Source: Desulfovibrio sp.
GTDB taxonomy: Bacteria > Desulfobacterota > Desulfovibrionia > Desulfovibrionales > Desulfovibrionaceae
NCBI GenBank assembly: GCA_031260965.1
Contig: JAISKK010000158.1
Span: forward strand, 1-45,452
DNA: 45,452 bases
Direction of reading: 5' to 3'
Shown: one piece after another, positions 7,936 to 16,278 of the stretch
How positions within the stretch are numbered: the stretch's first letter is position 1
Layout of the letters: each line of letters opens with the position of its first letter
Position numbers and translations under genes: made by a program
Notes under the pieces: model-generated
Told to the model about the DNA's origin: nothing
What the model saw: only the letters and a program-made list of their open reading frames with translations
Database searches by the model: none

Positions 7936-8166
7936 CTAGGCTTCGCCTTCGGCCTGACCTTGTTTGCCGGAACCTTTCAATCCGTACAGGGTGGTGCTGC
8001 CGGAGGACCAGAATTCCATGATCTCCTCCTGCACCATGGCCGTCAGGACTTTCTTCACTTCTCGCGGGCCGCGATCCGGAAAAACTGCAAGGAAGTCATT
8101 GAAGTAAAACTTGGTTTTGTTTTTGCCGGCAATAAAATCCACAATTTTCTGTTGATCTTCTGTCAT
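7936..8166 (-). CDS. dsrD: DsrD, dissimilatory sulfite reductase accessory protein
   Basis: 76 residues, the normal size of DsrD, a small winged-helix protein conserved next to dsrAB in sulfate and sulfite reducers. Recognised by the KTKFYFNDFL, REVKKVLTAMV and LEFWSSGSTTLYGL-like (here IMEFWSSGSTTLYGL) segments and by position 23 bp after dsrB. DsrD has been reported to act as an allosteric activator of DsrAB rather than a DNA-binding regulator. The ATG at 8166 has a CGAGGA site 5 nt upstream. dsrD presence points to reductive-type sulfite metabolism, since oxidative-type dsr loci typically lack it. The tail (GSGKQGQAEGEA) is hydrophilic and probably unstructured. Confidence 0.95.
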   Translation of the reverse strand: MTEDQQKIVDFIAGKNKTKFYFNDFLAVFPDRGPREVKKVLTAMVQEEIMEFWSSGSTTLYGLKGSGKQGQAEGEA

Positions 8167-8189
8167 CGAAATCCTCGTTGCGACCCTGC

Positions 8190-9335
8190 TTAAAATTTAA
8201 ATTGCGTCGTCTGTCGCCAAGTGTAATAGGCCGGGTCCCGAAAATCATCAATAAGGTGGTGAGTAAACTCAAGTCCGGCCAGGGAGAAAAACCTCTCCCA
8301 GCCGATGCGTTCAACCCATTCGCCCAGACGCTCGTATTTGCGCGCCCCGGCAGCATAAATTTCCACTATATTCTTCACCACCGCTGTAACTTTGGGCCAG
8401 CGCGGGGGCTCATTGGGGATATAGGCCACCACCACCTTGGAAAACTTGGGCGCGGTGATGCGGTTGGAGACCTTGCCGCCGACCATCACGGCGATGCCGT
8501 CCCCGAAGCCGTCGGAAATAGGCAGGGCCGGACACATGGTGTAACAATTGCCGCAGTACATGCAACGGTCCTTGTTGATAGCCAGGGATTTGACCTCCTC
8601 GCCATTGCGCTCGACCTTGACCTGACGTACGGCCCCCGTGGGACAGGAGGCGACAGCCAGGGGCATTTCGCAGAGTCGCCCCGTCCATTCATGGTCCACC
8701 ATGGGCGGTTTTCTATGCACGCCTACCAGACCGATGTCCGAACAATGCACGGCGCCGCACATATTTATGCAGCAGGCCAGGGAAATGCGCAGATGAGCGG
8801 GCAGACGCATGGCCCCGAACTCGGCGAAAAGCTCGTCCATGACGGCCTTCACCGGCCCGGAGGCGTCCGTGGCCGGGGTGTGGCAATGCACCCATCCCTG
8901 GGTGTGGACAATGTTGCTGATGCCGGCCCCGGTTCCACCCACAGGAAATTTTTGCGAGCCGCCGGGGAATGCGCGCGTGGACAGATCCGCTTTGAGGGCC
9001 TGCAGATCTTCCGGGTTATCAGTCATGAACTCGATATTGTTGCGGGTAGTGAAACGCACAAAGCCTTTACAGTATTTATCCGCTATTGCGCAGATTTCCC
9101 TCAGGTGGGTGACGCTCATAAGGCGGGAGGCCCCGCAGCGCAGGGTGTAAACCTTCTCGCCGCTCTCGGCCGTATGCACAAGTACGCCGGGGGCAAGAAA
9201 TTCATGGTAGAGCCATTTTCCCTTGTTTCTGGCGATCACGGGCGGATAAAATTCGTCATAACGGCGCGGCCCGATGTCGCTGACCCGGTTTTCCATGGGC
9301 TTTTCCGGATTATATCCCGAAGATGTGACAGTCAT
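8190..9335 (-). CDS. dsrB: Dissimilatory sulfite reductase beta subunit
   Basis: 381 residues, full length. DsrB carries the functional siroheme-[4Fe-4S] centre that reduces sulfite by six electrons with DsrC. Centre ligands are Cys151, Cys188, Cys189 and Cys193 (in WVHCHTP and LACCINMC), the same positions known from Desulfovibrio vulgaris DsrB. The inserted ferredoxin domain shows CPTG (Cys231) and [12 protein letters not shown] (Cys258, 261, 264, 268). The ATG at 9335 has a GGGGAGGG site; the gene lies 17 bp after dsrA and 23 bp before dsrD, so all are cotranscribed. Nothing is degenerate or missing. Confidence 0.98.
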   Translation of the reverse strand: MTVTSSGYNPEKPMENRVSDIGPRRYDEFYPPVIARNKGKWLYHEFLAPGVLVHTAESGEKVYTLRCGASRLMSVTHLREICAIADKYCKGFVRFTTRNNIEFMTDNPEDLQALKADLSTRAFPGGSQKFPVGGTGAGISNIVHTQGWVHCHTPATDASGPVKAVMDELFAEFGAMRLPAHLRISLACCINMCGAVHCSDIGLVGVHRKPPMVDHEWTGRLCEMPLAVASCPTGAVRQVKVERNGEEVKSLAINKDRCMYCGNCYTMCPALPISDGFGDGIAVMVGGKVSNRITAPKFSKVVVAYIPNEPPRWPKVTAVVKNIVEIYAAGARKYERLGEWVERIGWERFFSLAGLEFTHHLIDDFRDPAYYTWRQTTQFKF

Positions 9336-9352
9336 ATGTCTTCCCTCCCCGC

Positions 9353-10666
9353 CTATCTTTTATGGCGCTTGCGGTGCGCCTCAAGGTCACGTTCAAAGCC
9401 GCCCGGCACCTCGTCCTCCTTGAAGAACATATAGGGATTATGGCGGGGTTCCTGGACATGCGCGGCCTGAGGCTTGATGCCGGTAACATCAAGCAGACGC
9501 TGGAAGGAAAGACGGCGGATGGTTTCACCCAAACGTTCCCGGTTCTTGCCTTCGCTCATCCACCAGTCCCAGATTTTCTCAATAATATCTTTGACTTCAG
9601 TGTATGGAGGAGTCACCTCGACAAAGGGCAGGAGCAAGGAACCCATCTGCGCGCCGTCCAGCACAGGGGCTTTGGCGCCCACAAAAATGCTGGCCCCGCG
9701 CTCGGACCCAATGCGCAAGGCGCGCGGCATGGCGTTTATGCAGTGCATGCAACGGGTGCATTCCCTGTTGTTTATACGCAATTTAGACCCGTCCCAGGAC
9801 ATGCAGCCGGTCGGACAACGTTCGACAACTTCCTTTTGGATGTCGAATTTGCCCCAGTTCCGTCCGGAATGCGCTCCCGCGTTAGGGGCAAACTCCCCGC
9901 CAACATAGGCTGCCACGGCGGAATGGTCCATCTTTATGTCGTCCTTCCAGGTTCCGATGAGGGAGAAGTCCGCGCGGGCAATGGCCGCTACACAACCGTT
10001 GGGGCAACCGTCAAATTTGAACTTGAACTTGTAGGGGAAGGCCGGGCGGTGCAATTCGTCCTGATAGGACAAGGTCAAATCATGGCAAATATCCTGGGTG
10101 TCAAAACAGGCGAACTCGCAACGGGACGGTCCCAGGCAGCATTCCGGAGTGCGCAGGTTGGACCCGGAACCGCCCAGGTCCGAATCCAGATCGTGGGTGA
10201 GTTCGAAGAAAATCTCCTCAAGTTGCGGCGTCTGGGTTCCGAGCAGCACAATGTCCCCGGTCGAGCCGTGCATATTGGTGAGCCCGGAACCGCGCCGCTC
10301 CCAGAGATCGCAGACGGCGCGCAGATATTTGGTGTCATAGTACTTGGCGGAGGGCTGGTTCACGCGCAAGGTGTGAAACTGGGCCACACTCGGAAATTGT
10401 TCCGGCTGGTCACAATAGCGGCCAATCACTCCGCCGCCGTAACCGAACACTCCGACAATCCCGCCGTGCTTCCAGTGCGTTTCCCCGTCATTATAGGACA
10501 GTTCCAGCACGCCAAGCAGGTCTTCCGGACAATCAGCGGGGATCTGGTGTTCAACTTTGTTCGGATTCTCAATCCGGTTGACCGCTTCCTGTTTGATGTC
10601 GGAAACGAAGCTGGGCCAGGGACCGGACTCCAGCTCGTCCAGCTTGGGGGTTGGATGTTTAGGCAT
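9353..10666 (-). CDS. dsrA: Dissimilatory sulfite reductase alpha subunit
   Basis: 437 residues, full length. Siroheme-site cysteines are Cys177, Cys183, Cys221 and Cys225 (in ECCLGPSRC and FDGCPNGC), in exact register with D. vulgaris DsrA. The ferredoxin domain has CPTGC (Cys284, 288) and CTRCMHC (Cys303, 306, 309). [12 protein letters not shown] is the usual substrate-domain block. DsrA and DsrB form the alpha2beta2 enzyme in the cytoplasm that reduces sulfite and yields the DsrC trisulfide. First gene of the operon: ATG at 10666 with AAGGAG 6 nt upstream and a good promoter at 10709-10738. The sequence is of the reductive bacterial type (dsrD present). Confidence 0.98.
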   Translation of the reverse strand: MPKHPTPKLDELESGPWPSFVSDIKQEAVNRIENPNKVEHQIPADCPEDLLGVLELSYNDGETHWKHGGIVGVFGYGGGVIGRYCDQPEQFPSVAQFHTLRVNQPSAKYYDTKYLRAVCDLWERRGSGLTNMHGSTGDIVLLGTQTPQLEEIFFELTHDLDSDLGGSGSNLRTPECCLGPSRCEFACFDTQDICHDLTLSYQDELHRPAFPYKFKFKFDGCPNGCVAAIARADFSLIGTWKDDIKMDHSAVAAYVGGEFAPNAGAHSGRNWGKFDIQKEVVERCPTGCMSWDGSKLRINNRECTRCMHCINAMPRALRIGSERGASIFVGAKAPVLDGAQMGSLLLPFVEVTPPYTEVKDIIEKIWDWWMSEGKNRERLGETIRRLSFQRLLDVTGIKPQAAHVQEPRHNPYMFFKEDEVPGGFERDLEAHRKRHKR

Positions 10667-10708
10667 CGGGGTCTCCTTGGTTTGCCGTTGAGCGACGTTG
10701 ACAGTCTG

Positions 10709-10738
10709 ATGATAAAATTTGTGAGCCTGCTTTGTAAA
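10709..10738 (-). promoter_or_regulatory. Sigma-70-type promoter for dsrABD-dsrN
   Basis: On the minus strand TTTACA (10738-10733) and TATCAT (10714-10709), each one mismatch from consensus, are separated by 18 bp. The -10 box is about 43 nt upstream of the dsrA ATG. Confidence 0.6.
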
Positions 10739-10744
10739 GGCAGG
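10726..10744. promoter_or_regulatory. Inverted repeat over the dsrA -35 box (possible operator)
   Basis: CCTGC (10726-10730) and GCAGG (10740-10744) flank a 9-bp centre that contains the -35 hexamer of the dsrA promoter. Its placement is what a repressor or activator site would need; no known regulator consensus was recognised. Confidence 0.35.
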
Positions 10745-10811
10745 ACCGTAAAATCTTTGTCTTTCTCCGCCCTTTGCGATATTGGCAATTCATAATAAAA
10801 AAGGCGGAAAG

Positions 10812-11633
10812 ATGACAGAAAAAAAAATCCTGATCCTCGGAGTCGGCAACATCCTGTATGGAGACGAGGGGCTGGGGGTCCATGCCCTGCGCCTTCTGGA
10901 AGAACAATACTCTTTTCCGAAAAATGTCGCCCTTGTGGACGGTGGGGTCATGGGCAAACTCCTCATGGCGGAGCTGATGGATCATGATTTTGTCATCATC
11001 CTGGACGCCGTGCTCGGCGGCGAAACTCCGGGGACTCTATACCGCCTGGAGGACGAAGCTTTACGCAAGAGCCTGGGCTTTCGCGATTCCCAGCATCAGG
11101 TGGATCTGGTTGACACCCTGATCAGTTGCGAGATGCTGGGAAAACGGCCGAAAGCCGTGGTCATGGGTATGGAACCCCTGCAATACACGCAGATCTCGGA
11201 TCATCTGAGTGAGCTTTGCGCATCCGCCCTGCCCGGTCTTGTCCGCCACGCCCTTGCGGAACTGGAGGCGGCTGGAATCAGGGATGTGGTACGCAAAAAA
11301 AACATTCTCGCCCTTCCCGGCACGAATCTTCCGGCAGAGGGCGGAGAATTTTTTGAAACCCTGCTGGAGCGGGGCGAAAAGGTGAGCCTGCAACGCATCG
11401 TCTCCAGGGGACATCGCTCCGGACAGGATTTCTGGTATGAGCAGGACGAGGATGAATGGGCGCTTGTCCTTGAAGGAGAAGCAGGCATCGGCTGCGCGGA
11501 CGGGCGCGAAATATTCCTGTCCAAAGGGGACAGTCTCTTTCTGCCCGCAAAGCTGCGGCATCGGGTTCTTTACACCAGCGACCCCTGCGTCTGGCTCACG
11601 CTGCATGGACACTTCGGCAAGTTTATTTCATAA
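10812..11633 (+). CDS. Hydrogenase maturation protease (HyaD/HybD family) fused to a C-terminal cupin domain
   Basis: 273 residues from the ATG at 10812, chosen for the AAGGCGGAAAG site just upstream (an upstream in-frame ATG at 10782 has none). Residues ~4-160 are a [NiFe]-hydrogenase maturation endopeptidase: GVGNILYGDEG (Glu19), ILDAVLGG (Asp65) and RDSQHQVDL (His95) correspond to the three nickel-probing residues of HybD (Glu16, Asp62, His93). Such proteases remove the large-subunit C-terminal peptide after nickel insertion. Residues ~165-273 form a separate cupin of the 'GQDFWYEQDEDEWALVLEGEA...GDSLFLPAKLRHRV' type; the first cupin motif lacks the usual HxH, while His250 is present in the second. 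No hydrogenase subunit lies nearby. Divergent from dsrA with 145 bp between starts; convergent with the thioesterase 10 bp downstream. The cupin's role is unknown; metal handling or sensing is a guess. Confidence 0.85.
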   Translation: MTEKKILILGVGNILYGDEGLGVHALRLLEEQYSFPKNVALVDGGVMGKLLMAELMDHDFVIILDAVLGGETPGTLYRLEDEALRKSLGFRDSQHQVDLVDTLISCEMLGKRPKAVVMGMEPLQYTQISDHLSELCASALPGLVRHALAELEAAGIRDVVRKKNILALPGTNLPAEGGEFFETLLERGEKVSLQRIVSRGHRSGQDFWYEQDEDEWALVLEGEAGIGCADGREIFLSKGDSLFLPAKLRHRVLYTSDPCVWLTLHGHFGKFIS

Positions 11634-11643
11634 ATCCTGGAAA

Positions 11644-12087
11644 TTACTTAGAATAATTGTTATCATGCTTTTGCACAATGTAAAAAGTCGCTCCGGCCCT
11701 TGCCAAAAGACGGCTATGCTCATCCAGGACATCCGCCTCAGCCGTGCATAAAGCGGAGCCGCTCTTGATTACCCGGCCCACCGCGGTCAACAGACCATCG
11801 CGTTCCGGTCCTCCGGAACGCAGATAGCGGATGTTCATCTCCGCTGTGACTGTGGGATGTTCGTTGTCGGGCATGGACATCACGGCATGGGCCATGGCTT
11901 CATCGGCCAGAGTGGCCAGAATGCCGCCGGCCACCACCCCCCCGCCCTGAATCAGTCCGGGGGAAACAGGCAGGGTAATGCAGGCCTGTCCAGGAGCCGG
12001 AATACTGAGACGTGCATTAAGAAAAGTAAACAGAGCGTTTACTTTTTGATCTTCTTTGCACGCTTCCGTTAAATATGTGGAATCCAT
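11644..12087 (-). CDS. Hotdog-fold thioesterase, PaaI/YigI-like
   Basis: 147 residues from the ATG at 12087 (GAGG 5 nt upstream; a GTG at 12093 is less well placed). The hotdog core is seen in LIQGGGVVAGGILATLADEAMAHAV, the family's 'qGGvlatLaD.a...A' helix with its catalytic-type Asp, followed by TAEMNIRYLRS and the ALCTAEADVLDEHSRLLARAGATF strands. These enzymes hydrolyse acyl-CoA thioesters and are often attached to catabolic operons as housekeeping CoA-recycling enzymes. The gene follows the ComC-like gene by 53 bp on the same strand, so it may be the last gene of the transport/dehydrogenase operon. Substrate unknown. Confidence 0.78.
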   Translation of the reverse strand: MDSTYLTEACKEDQKVNALFTFLNARLSIPAPGQACITLPVSPGLIQGGGVVAGGILATLADEAMAHAVMSMPDNEHPTVTAEMNIRYLRSGGPERDGLLTAVGRVIKSGSALCTAEADVLDEHSRLLARAGATFYIVQKHDNNYSK

Positions 12088-12140
12088 TTTCACCTCAATC
12101 TCAAGCTGTATTCATTTGTTGCTGTGTTTGATGTACATTT

Positions 12141-13145
12141 TCAATATTCACCTGCTCTGGTCCGCAGATCGGTCAGTAAATCCTCCGGCAGGCTTATGCC
12201 CGCGCGCAGGCGCTTTTCTCGCTCCGCCCGCCGCCGGTCGCCGGGCAGACGCGTGTTGCCCTGCTCCAAAATTTCGGCGCAAAGCGCTTCAAGCCGGGAC
12301 AGGAAATCCGGATTGAAGGGACCGGGATCGATAAGCAGGAAGAATTGCCCCACCCCCGGCGCCGGACCCGTGGCATCAAAGAAGGAAGAAGCTTCGGAGG
12401 CGTGATTGGAACCGGTAAGCGTGGCAGCCAGAATCTCCACCATCAGGGCCAGGGCAGCTCCCTTGGCCCCGCCCAGGGGCAACATGGTGCCGCGCAGGGC
12501 GGCTTGCGGGTCAGTGGTTTCCCGGCCTTCGGCATCCAGCGCCCAGTCGGCCGGTATGGACTCCCCGCGCTGGCCGGCCAGCATTACCTTGCCGCGTGCC
12601 GCTTTGCTCAGGGACAAGTCGATGATCAGCGCTTCGCCGCGCGCGCGCGGGCAGCCAAAGGCCAGGGGGTTGGTGCCGAATACGGCCTTTTTTCCTCCCC
12701 AGGGGGCCATAGCCGCCGGGGAATTGGTGCAGGCCAGGCCAATCAGTCCGCCTGCGGCTATTTTTTCCATAAAGAAACCGAGTACTCCGCAGTGGTGCGA
12801 GCGTCTGACCCCAAGGGCGCAAAGACCCTGCTCCCGCGCCCGGACCATGGCGGCCTCAATCCCCTTTGCAATGGCCGGAAAAGCAAAGCCGTTACCGGCA
12901 TCGACCATAAGCACGGAAGGGGCCTGGACAGTAAGCCGGACTTCGGCCCCGGCCTTGACTTTGCCGGATCTCGCCTGATCCGCGTAAGCGGGCAGACGGG
13001 AGAACCCGTGCGAGGAGATGCCCTCAAGTTCGGCTGCAAGCAAAGCGTCGACAACGGCGGATGCGGCAAAGGCCGGCGTCCCGGCCGCGCCGAGAACGGC
13101 AAGGCCGAGGGCGCGCAGATCGGATGCGGAAATTAGCACACTCAT
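12141..13145 (-). CDS. comC: LDH2/MDH2-family dehydrogenase, ComC-like; candidate (R)-sulfolactate dehydrogenase
   Basis: 334 residues of the malate/L-lactate dehydrogenase (YlbC/ComC) family, NAD(P)-dependent with a fold distinct from classical LDH. Signatures: EGISSHGFSRLPAYADQ (~40-56), RRSHHCGVLGFFMEKIA (~114-130) and CTNSPAAMAPWGGKKAVFGTNPLAFGCPR (~139-167). ATG at 13145 with AGGAG 5 nt upstream. In methanogens and in Chromohalobacter salexigens ComC interconverts sulfopyruvate and (R)-sulfolactate. The specific call here rests on context: an SlcC-like dehydrogenase 54 bp upstream and a TTT transporter beyond it, the combination described for sulfolactate racemisation. Malate, ureidoglycolate or other 2-hydroxyacid activity cannot be excluded from sequence. 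Confidence 0.65.
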   Translation of the reverse strand: MSVLISASDLRALGLAVLGAAGTPAFAASAVVDALLAAELEGISSHGFSRLPAYADQARSGKVKAGAEVRLTVQAPSVLMVDAGNGFAFPAIAKGIEAAMVRAREQGLCALGVRRSHHCGVLGFFMEKIAAGGLIGLACTNSPAAMAPWGGKKAVFGTNPLAFGCPRARGEALIIDLSLSKAARGKVMLAGQRGESIPADWALDAEGRETTDPQAALRGTMLPLGGAKGAALALMVEILAATLTGSNHASEASSFFDATGPAPGVGQFFLLIDPGPFNPDFLSRLEALCAEILEQGNTRLPGDRRRAEREKRLRAGISLPEDLLTDLRTRAGEY

Positions 13146-13199
13146 TACAACTCCTGCGCTTTTAATAAAATTGCCGCAATAAACGGCCCCCTGAAATCA

Positions 13200-14123
13200 T
13201 CAAAGTAAAGCTGCCCGCACTTTTTCCGCGATCAGGGCGCTGACCCGGACATTGGATTCTCGCGTCACCCCGGCGATATGCGCTGTAAGGATGCAATTCG
13301 GGGCGTCCGCCAAAGCCGTCCCGGCCTTTAAAGGTTCCTGCGCGTAAACATCAATGAGCGCCCCGCCCAGGCGTTTTTCCCGCAGAGCGGCGGCCAGGGC
13401 CGCCTCATCCACAATGCCCCCCCGCGCTGAATTGATGAAAAAGGCCCCCGGACGCAGGCGGGCGATGCGTTCAGCATCAAACAAAGAACGCGTGTCCTTT
13501 GTAAAAGGCAGGTGCAGACTCACGGCCTCGGACCGGGCGAGAAGATCATCAAGCTCCAGACGCTCAACTCCGCAGATCTGCCAGCAAGGGTCCTGAGCCG
13601 GGATAAGCGGATCATGGGCCAGAATACGCAGACCGAAGACCCTGGCCCGCTCGGCCACAGCGCGCGCTATGCCGCCGAAACCGACCAGACCCAGGCTTTT
13701 GCCGTACAATTCACCCCCAATCTGTCTTTGCCGGGGCCAATTCCCGGCGGCCACAGAGGCGGAATCCCAAAAACAGCCCCGGAAGAGCAAAAGCAGACCG
13801 GCCATGACATATTCGGCCACCGCGATATTGTTGGCCCCGGTGGCAGGGAAGACCTTGATCCCCTTCAGACGGCAATAGTCCAGATCAATATTGTCCAGGC
13901 CGACGCCCAGACGCCCCACAACCTTGACGCCGCCCGCCCCGGCAAGCAGGTTCTCCCCCACCCGGGTGCGGTTGCGGACAATCAAAGCCCGGCAATCGGC
14001 AAGCAATTCGGTCAGACGCTGCGGGGAATCAACGAGAGCTTCGTCATAAATAACGCTGAAATCACGGCGCAACATAGCCACCGCCGCCTCATCCATAAAT
14101 TCGCTGATTACTATATCACTCAT
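13200..14123 (-). CDS. slcC: D-isomer-specific 2-hydroxyacid dehydrogenase, SlcC-like; candidate (S)-sulfolactate dehydrogenase
   Basis: 307 residues, SerA/D-hydroxyacid dehydrogenase superfamily without an ACT regulatory domain, so not a typical phosphoglycerate dehydrogenase. Seen: VVGRLGVGLDNID, the NAD fold GLVGFGGIA with following basic/acidic switch, the catalytic Arg region NSARGGIVDE and catalytic His in LTAHIAG, plus AEYVMAGLLLL. Strong ribosome-binding site (AAGGAGG) before the ATG at 14123. Known SlcC enzymes are ~310 residues, oxidise (S)-sulfolactate to sulfopyruvate with NAD+, and are encoded beside the SlcHFG TTT transporter and ComC. The gene lies between a TTT transporter and a ComC homologue in one minus-strand unit, which supports that role; it remains an inference. 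Confidence 0.65.
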   Translation of the reverse strand: MSDIVISEFMDEAAVAMLRRDFSVIYDEALVDSPQRLTELLADCRALIVRNRTRVGENLLAGAGGVKVVGRLGVGLDNIDLDYCRLKGIKVFPATGANNIAVAEYVMAGLLLLFRGCFWDSASVAAGNWPRQRQIGGELYGKSLGLVGFGGIARAVAERARVFGLRILAHDPLIPAQDPCWQICGVERLELDDLLARSEAVSLHLPFTKDTRSLFDAERIARLRPGAFFINSARGGIVDEAALAAALREKRLGGALIDVYAQEPLKAGTALADAPNCILTAHIAGVTRESNVRVSALIAEKVRAALL

Positions 14124-14159
14124 GTGCCTCCTTCTGCAAGCGCATGTAAGACAAGGATC

Positions 14160-14618
14160 TCAGTAAAAAAGGCCTTCCGGGGTCGGTACGCCGAGCAGTT
14201 TGGCGAAAGCGGCCCACACCGCCAGACACATGATCGCCGTAAGCAGGCAGGCCGCCTTCAGACGGCGGACTTTGGATTCGTTGAGAACCATGGCCGCGCC
14301 GAAGAGAAAGAGGGCGCTGGCCGCATAAAAGCCCAGGATGGGGATGAAAATCGCATAAAGCAGGGAAGCCGCGGATATGATCAGCACCCTTTTGACGGCC
14401 ACGGGTTCGGCGTCAATCCGCGCCTCCCCGTCTTCCGCGCGTTGCCGGGCGCGCAGACCGGAAAAGATCAGGGCCAGGACGCATAAAACCATAAAGGCCA
14501 GAATCAGCAGGGGATAGTTCAGTCCCGTGCCTTCCAGATCCCCGGTGTTAAGGAAAAAAAGGCCGGACAGGGCCAGGGCGAAGACGGCGGCGACCAGATC
14601 AGAGGTGCTTTTGCGCAT
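14160..14618 (-). CDS. TTT transporter small membrane subunit (TctB family)
   Basis: 152 residues with about four hydrophobic helices (residues ~8-24, ~34-54, ~80-105, ~115-140), the size and topology of TctB. It is the poorly conserved small permease subunit that pairs with TctA for sodium- or proton-driven uptake of carboxylates. The ATG at 14618 lies inside the end of the TctA gene (20-bp overlap), indicating coupled translation. The stop at 14160 is 36 bp before the SlcC-like gene. By position it corresponds to one of the two membrane proteins of the SlcHFG sulfolactate transporter. Confidence 0.8.
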   Translation of the reverse strand: MRKSTSDLVAAVFALALSGLFFLNTGDLEGTGLNYPLLILAFMVLCVLALIFSGLRARQRAEDGEARIDAEPVAVKRVLIISAASLLYAIFIPILGFYAASALFLFGAAMVLNESKVRRLKAACLLTAIMCLAVWAAFAKLLGVPTPEGLFY

Positions 14619-16107
14619 GACGGCGTTTCCTGTTCAGTATGAAGGGGGTGCACAGGGAAAGCAGGGTAAGGAAAATAAGCAGCATGGCGATGGAGCTGTC
14701 CATAAACACGCGCAGTATGGAGCCGTCCACGGCTTTGGACAGGCTCACGCATTTGCCGAAATTCTCCTCAATCATCGGTCCCAGGATGATCCCCAGGGCC
14801 ATGGCGCCGGAATCCAGCTTGATCCGGTTGCAGATATAGCCGATCAGCCCGAACACCAGAACAATCCAGATGTCCAGCACACTGTTGCGGATGGAATAGG
14901 AGCCGATTACGGACAGCATGACGATGGCGATGGCCACGAAGGTCAGGCGTATGCTGAGCAGGCGCACCATAAGCCGGATCAGCAGCAGACCGATGGGGAT
15001 CATCAGCAAATTCACGGCGAACTGCGAAAAAATAAAGGTATAGGCCAGATCCCCGGTAGCCGTGAAGACCTTGAAGCCCGGCTGAATGCCTTTGGCCAGC
15101 AGCGCGCCCAGCATAACTGCGGCCACGGCGCTGCCGGGTATGCCCAGGGTGAGCATGGGGATGAGCGCGCCTCCGATTACCGCGTTATTGGCGCATTCGC
15201 TGGAGGCCACCCCCTCGATTATACCCGTGCCGTAACGGTCCGGATTCTTGTCCCAGCGCTTGCTCTCGTTATAGGCGATTATGGCGGCTATTTCCCCGCC
15301 CGCGCCGGGCAGCATGCCCACCAGAGTGCCGATGAGCGAGGAACGCAGCAGCACGATTTTGCATTTGCCGGCCAGCTCGCGCACTACTTGCCCGAAAGCC
15401 CCCGGCGTGGGATTATACTGAGCTATATAGGGCTTATAGCTGCCGATCAGATAAAGCACCTGGGAGAAGGAAAAGAGACCGATCATGGCCGGGATGACCT
15501 CTACGCCCTGGATCAGCGGATAATAGCCGAAGGTAAAGCGGGGGGCGGCGCCGTGCGGGTCAAGGCCCACGGTGGCCACCAGCATCCCTATGGCCCCGGA
15601 CACAAGCCCCTTGAGCATGTTGCCGGAAGACATGACGGCTATGGTGGACAAGCCGAAGAGGCAGAGCCAGAAGCTCTCCGGCCCGCCGAACTTGACGGCG
15701 AAGCGCGCCAGCGGAGCGGCCAGGCAGAGCAGAAAAGCCACGCCCACCATCCCTCCGAAAGCCGAGGTCAGAAGCGAGGCGATCAGGGCCTTGTCGGCCT
15801 TTCCGGCCTGACACATGGGCCAGCCGTCAAAGGTGGTGGCCACGGAGGAGGGGGTGCCGGGGGTGCAAATCAGACAGGCCGAATTGGACCCGCCGTAAAT
15901 TGCGCCGGCATAAATCGCCCCGAGCATGATCAGTCCACTGGTGGTGTCCATGGCGAAAGTGACGGGAACCATAAGGGCCACGCCCATGGTGGCGGTAAGA
16001 CCGGGCAGGGCGCCGATTATTATCCCTCCGGTCAGTCCGGCGATCATCAGAAAAATATTCAGCGGATCGCAAAGATTCAGAAGGGCCGGCATAAAAAATT
16101 CGTTCAC
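14599..16107 (-). CDS. TTT transporter large membrane subunit (TctA family)
   Basis: 502 residues, about a dozen transmembrane segments. The two family glycine/proline motifs are present in the two halves: IGALPGLTATMGVAL near residue 32 and VGMLPGAGGEIAAIIAY near residue 260; GGALIPMLTLGIPGSAVAAVMLGAL is also typical. TctA forms the transport pathway and receives substrate from the TctC binding protein. Start is a GTG at 16107 with GGAG 8 nt upstream; ATG codon 6 has no better site. Follows the binding-protein gene after a 171-bp spacer that contains a perfect hairpin. Substrates of the family range over citrate, tartrate, aromatic acids and sulfolactate; context suggests the last. Confidence 0.92.
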   Translation of the reverse strand: MNEFFMPALLNLCDPLNIFLMIAGLTGGIIIGALPGLTATMGVALMVPVTFAMDTTSGLIMLGAIYAGAIYGGSNSACLICTPGTPSSVATTFDGWPMCQAGKADKALIASLLTSAFGGMVGVAFLLCLAAPLARFAVKFGGPESFWLCLFGLSTIAVMSSGNMLKGLVSGAIGMLVATVGLDPHGAAPRFTFGYYPLIQGVEVIPAMIGLFSFSQVLYLIGSYKPYIAQYNPTPGAFGQVVRELAGKCKIVLLRSSLIGTLVGMLPGAGGEIAAIIAYNESKRWDKNPDRYGTGIIEGVASSECANNAVIGGALIPMLTLGIPGSAVAAVMLGALLAKGIQPGFKVFTATGDLAYTFIFSQFAVNLLMIPIGLLLIRLMVRLLSIRLTFVAIAIVMLSVIGSYSIRNSVLDIWIVLVFGLIGYICNRIKLDSGAMALGIILGPMIEENFGKCVSLSKAVDGSILRVFMDSSIAMLLIFLTLLSLCTPFILNRKRRHAQKHL

Positions 16108-16167
16108 GCTGCTTTCTCCGTTGCCTTTTGCGGGGTCAAAGAATGTCGCGGGGTGACGATGCGAAGG

Positions 16168-16197
16168 GCGCCGGGGAAAAACGGCTTTCCCCGGCGC
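16168..16197 (-). other. Perfect 12-bp intergenic hairpin between binding-protein and permease genes
   Basis: GCGCCGGGGAAA (16168-16179) pairs perfectly with TTTCCCCGGCGC (16186-16197) over a 6-nt loop. No U-run follows on the transcribed (minus) strand, so it is more likely an mRNA-stabilising or partially terminating element that raises binding-protein levels over the permease, as in other binding-protein operons. Confidence 0.6.
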
Positions 16198-16226
16198 AGC
16201 TGGAACATTTTGCGCATGAGATCGTC

Positions 16227-16254
16227 GCTTGCGGCAGGCAAAAGCCCGCCTGCT
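16227..16254. repeat. REP-like intergenic palindrome, copy 1
   Basis: The 28-bp sequence from GCTTGCGGCAGGC to GCCCGCCTGCT contains the arms GCAGGC and GCCTGC (16234-16239, 16248-16253). About 25 of its positions match 39343-39369, an unrelated intergenic site, and the likeness extends ~15 bp to the left. Confidence 0.45.
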
Positions 16255-16278
16255 CCAGCGTCCGGACTTTATCCCCGC

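Noticed and set aside
8178-10795. Long plus-strand open frames across dsrB and dsrA
   Set aside because: Antisense shadows of two fully conserved genes; no ribosome-binding site and no recognisable protein.
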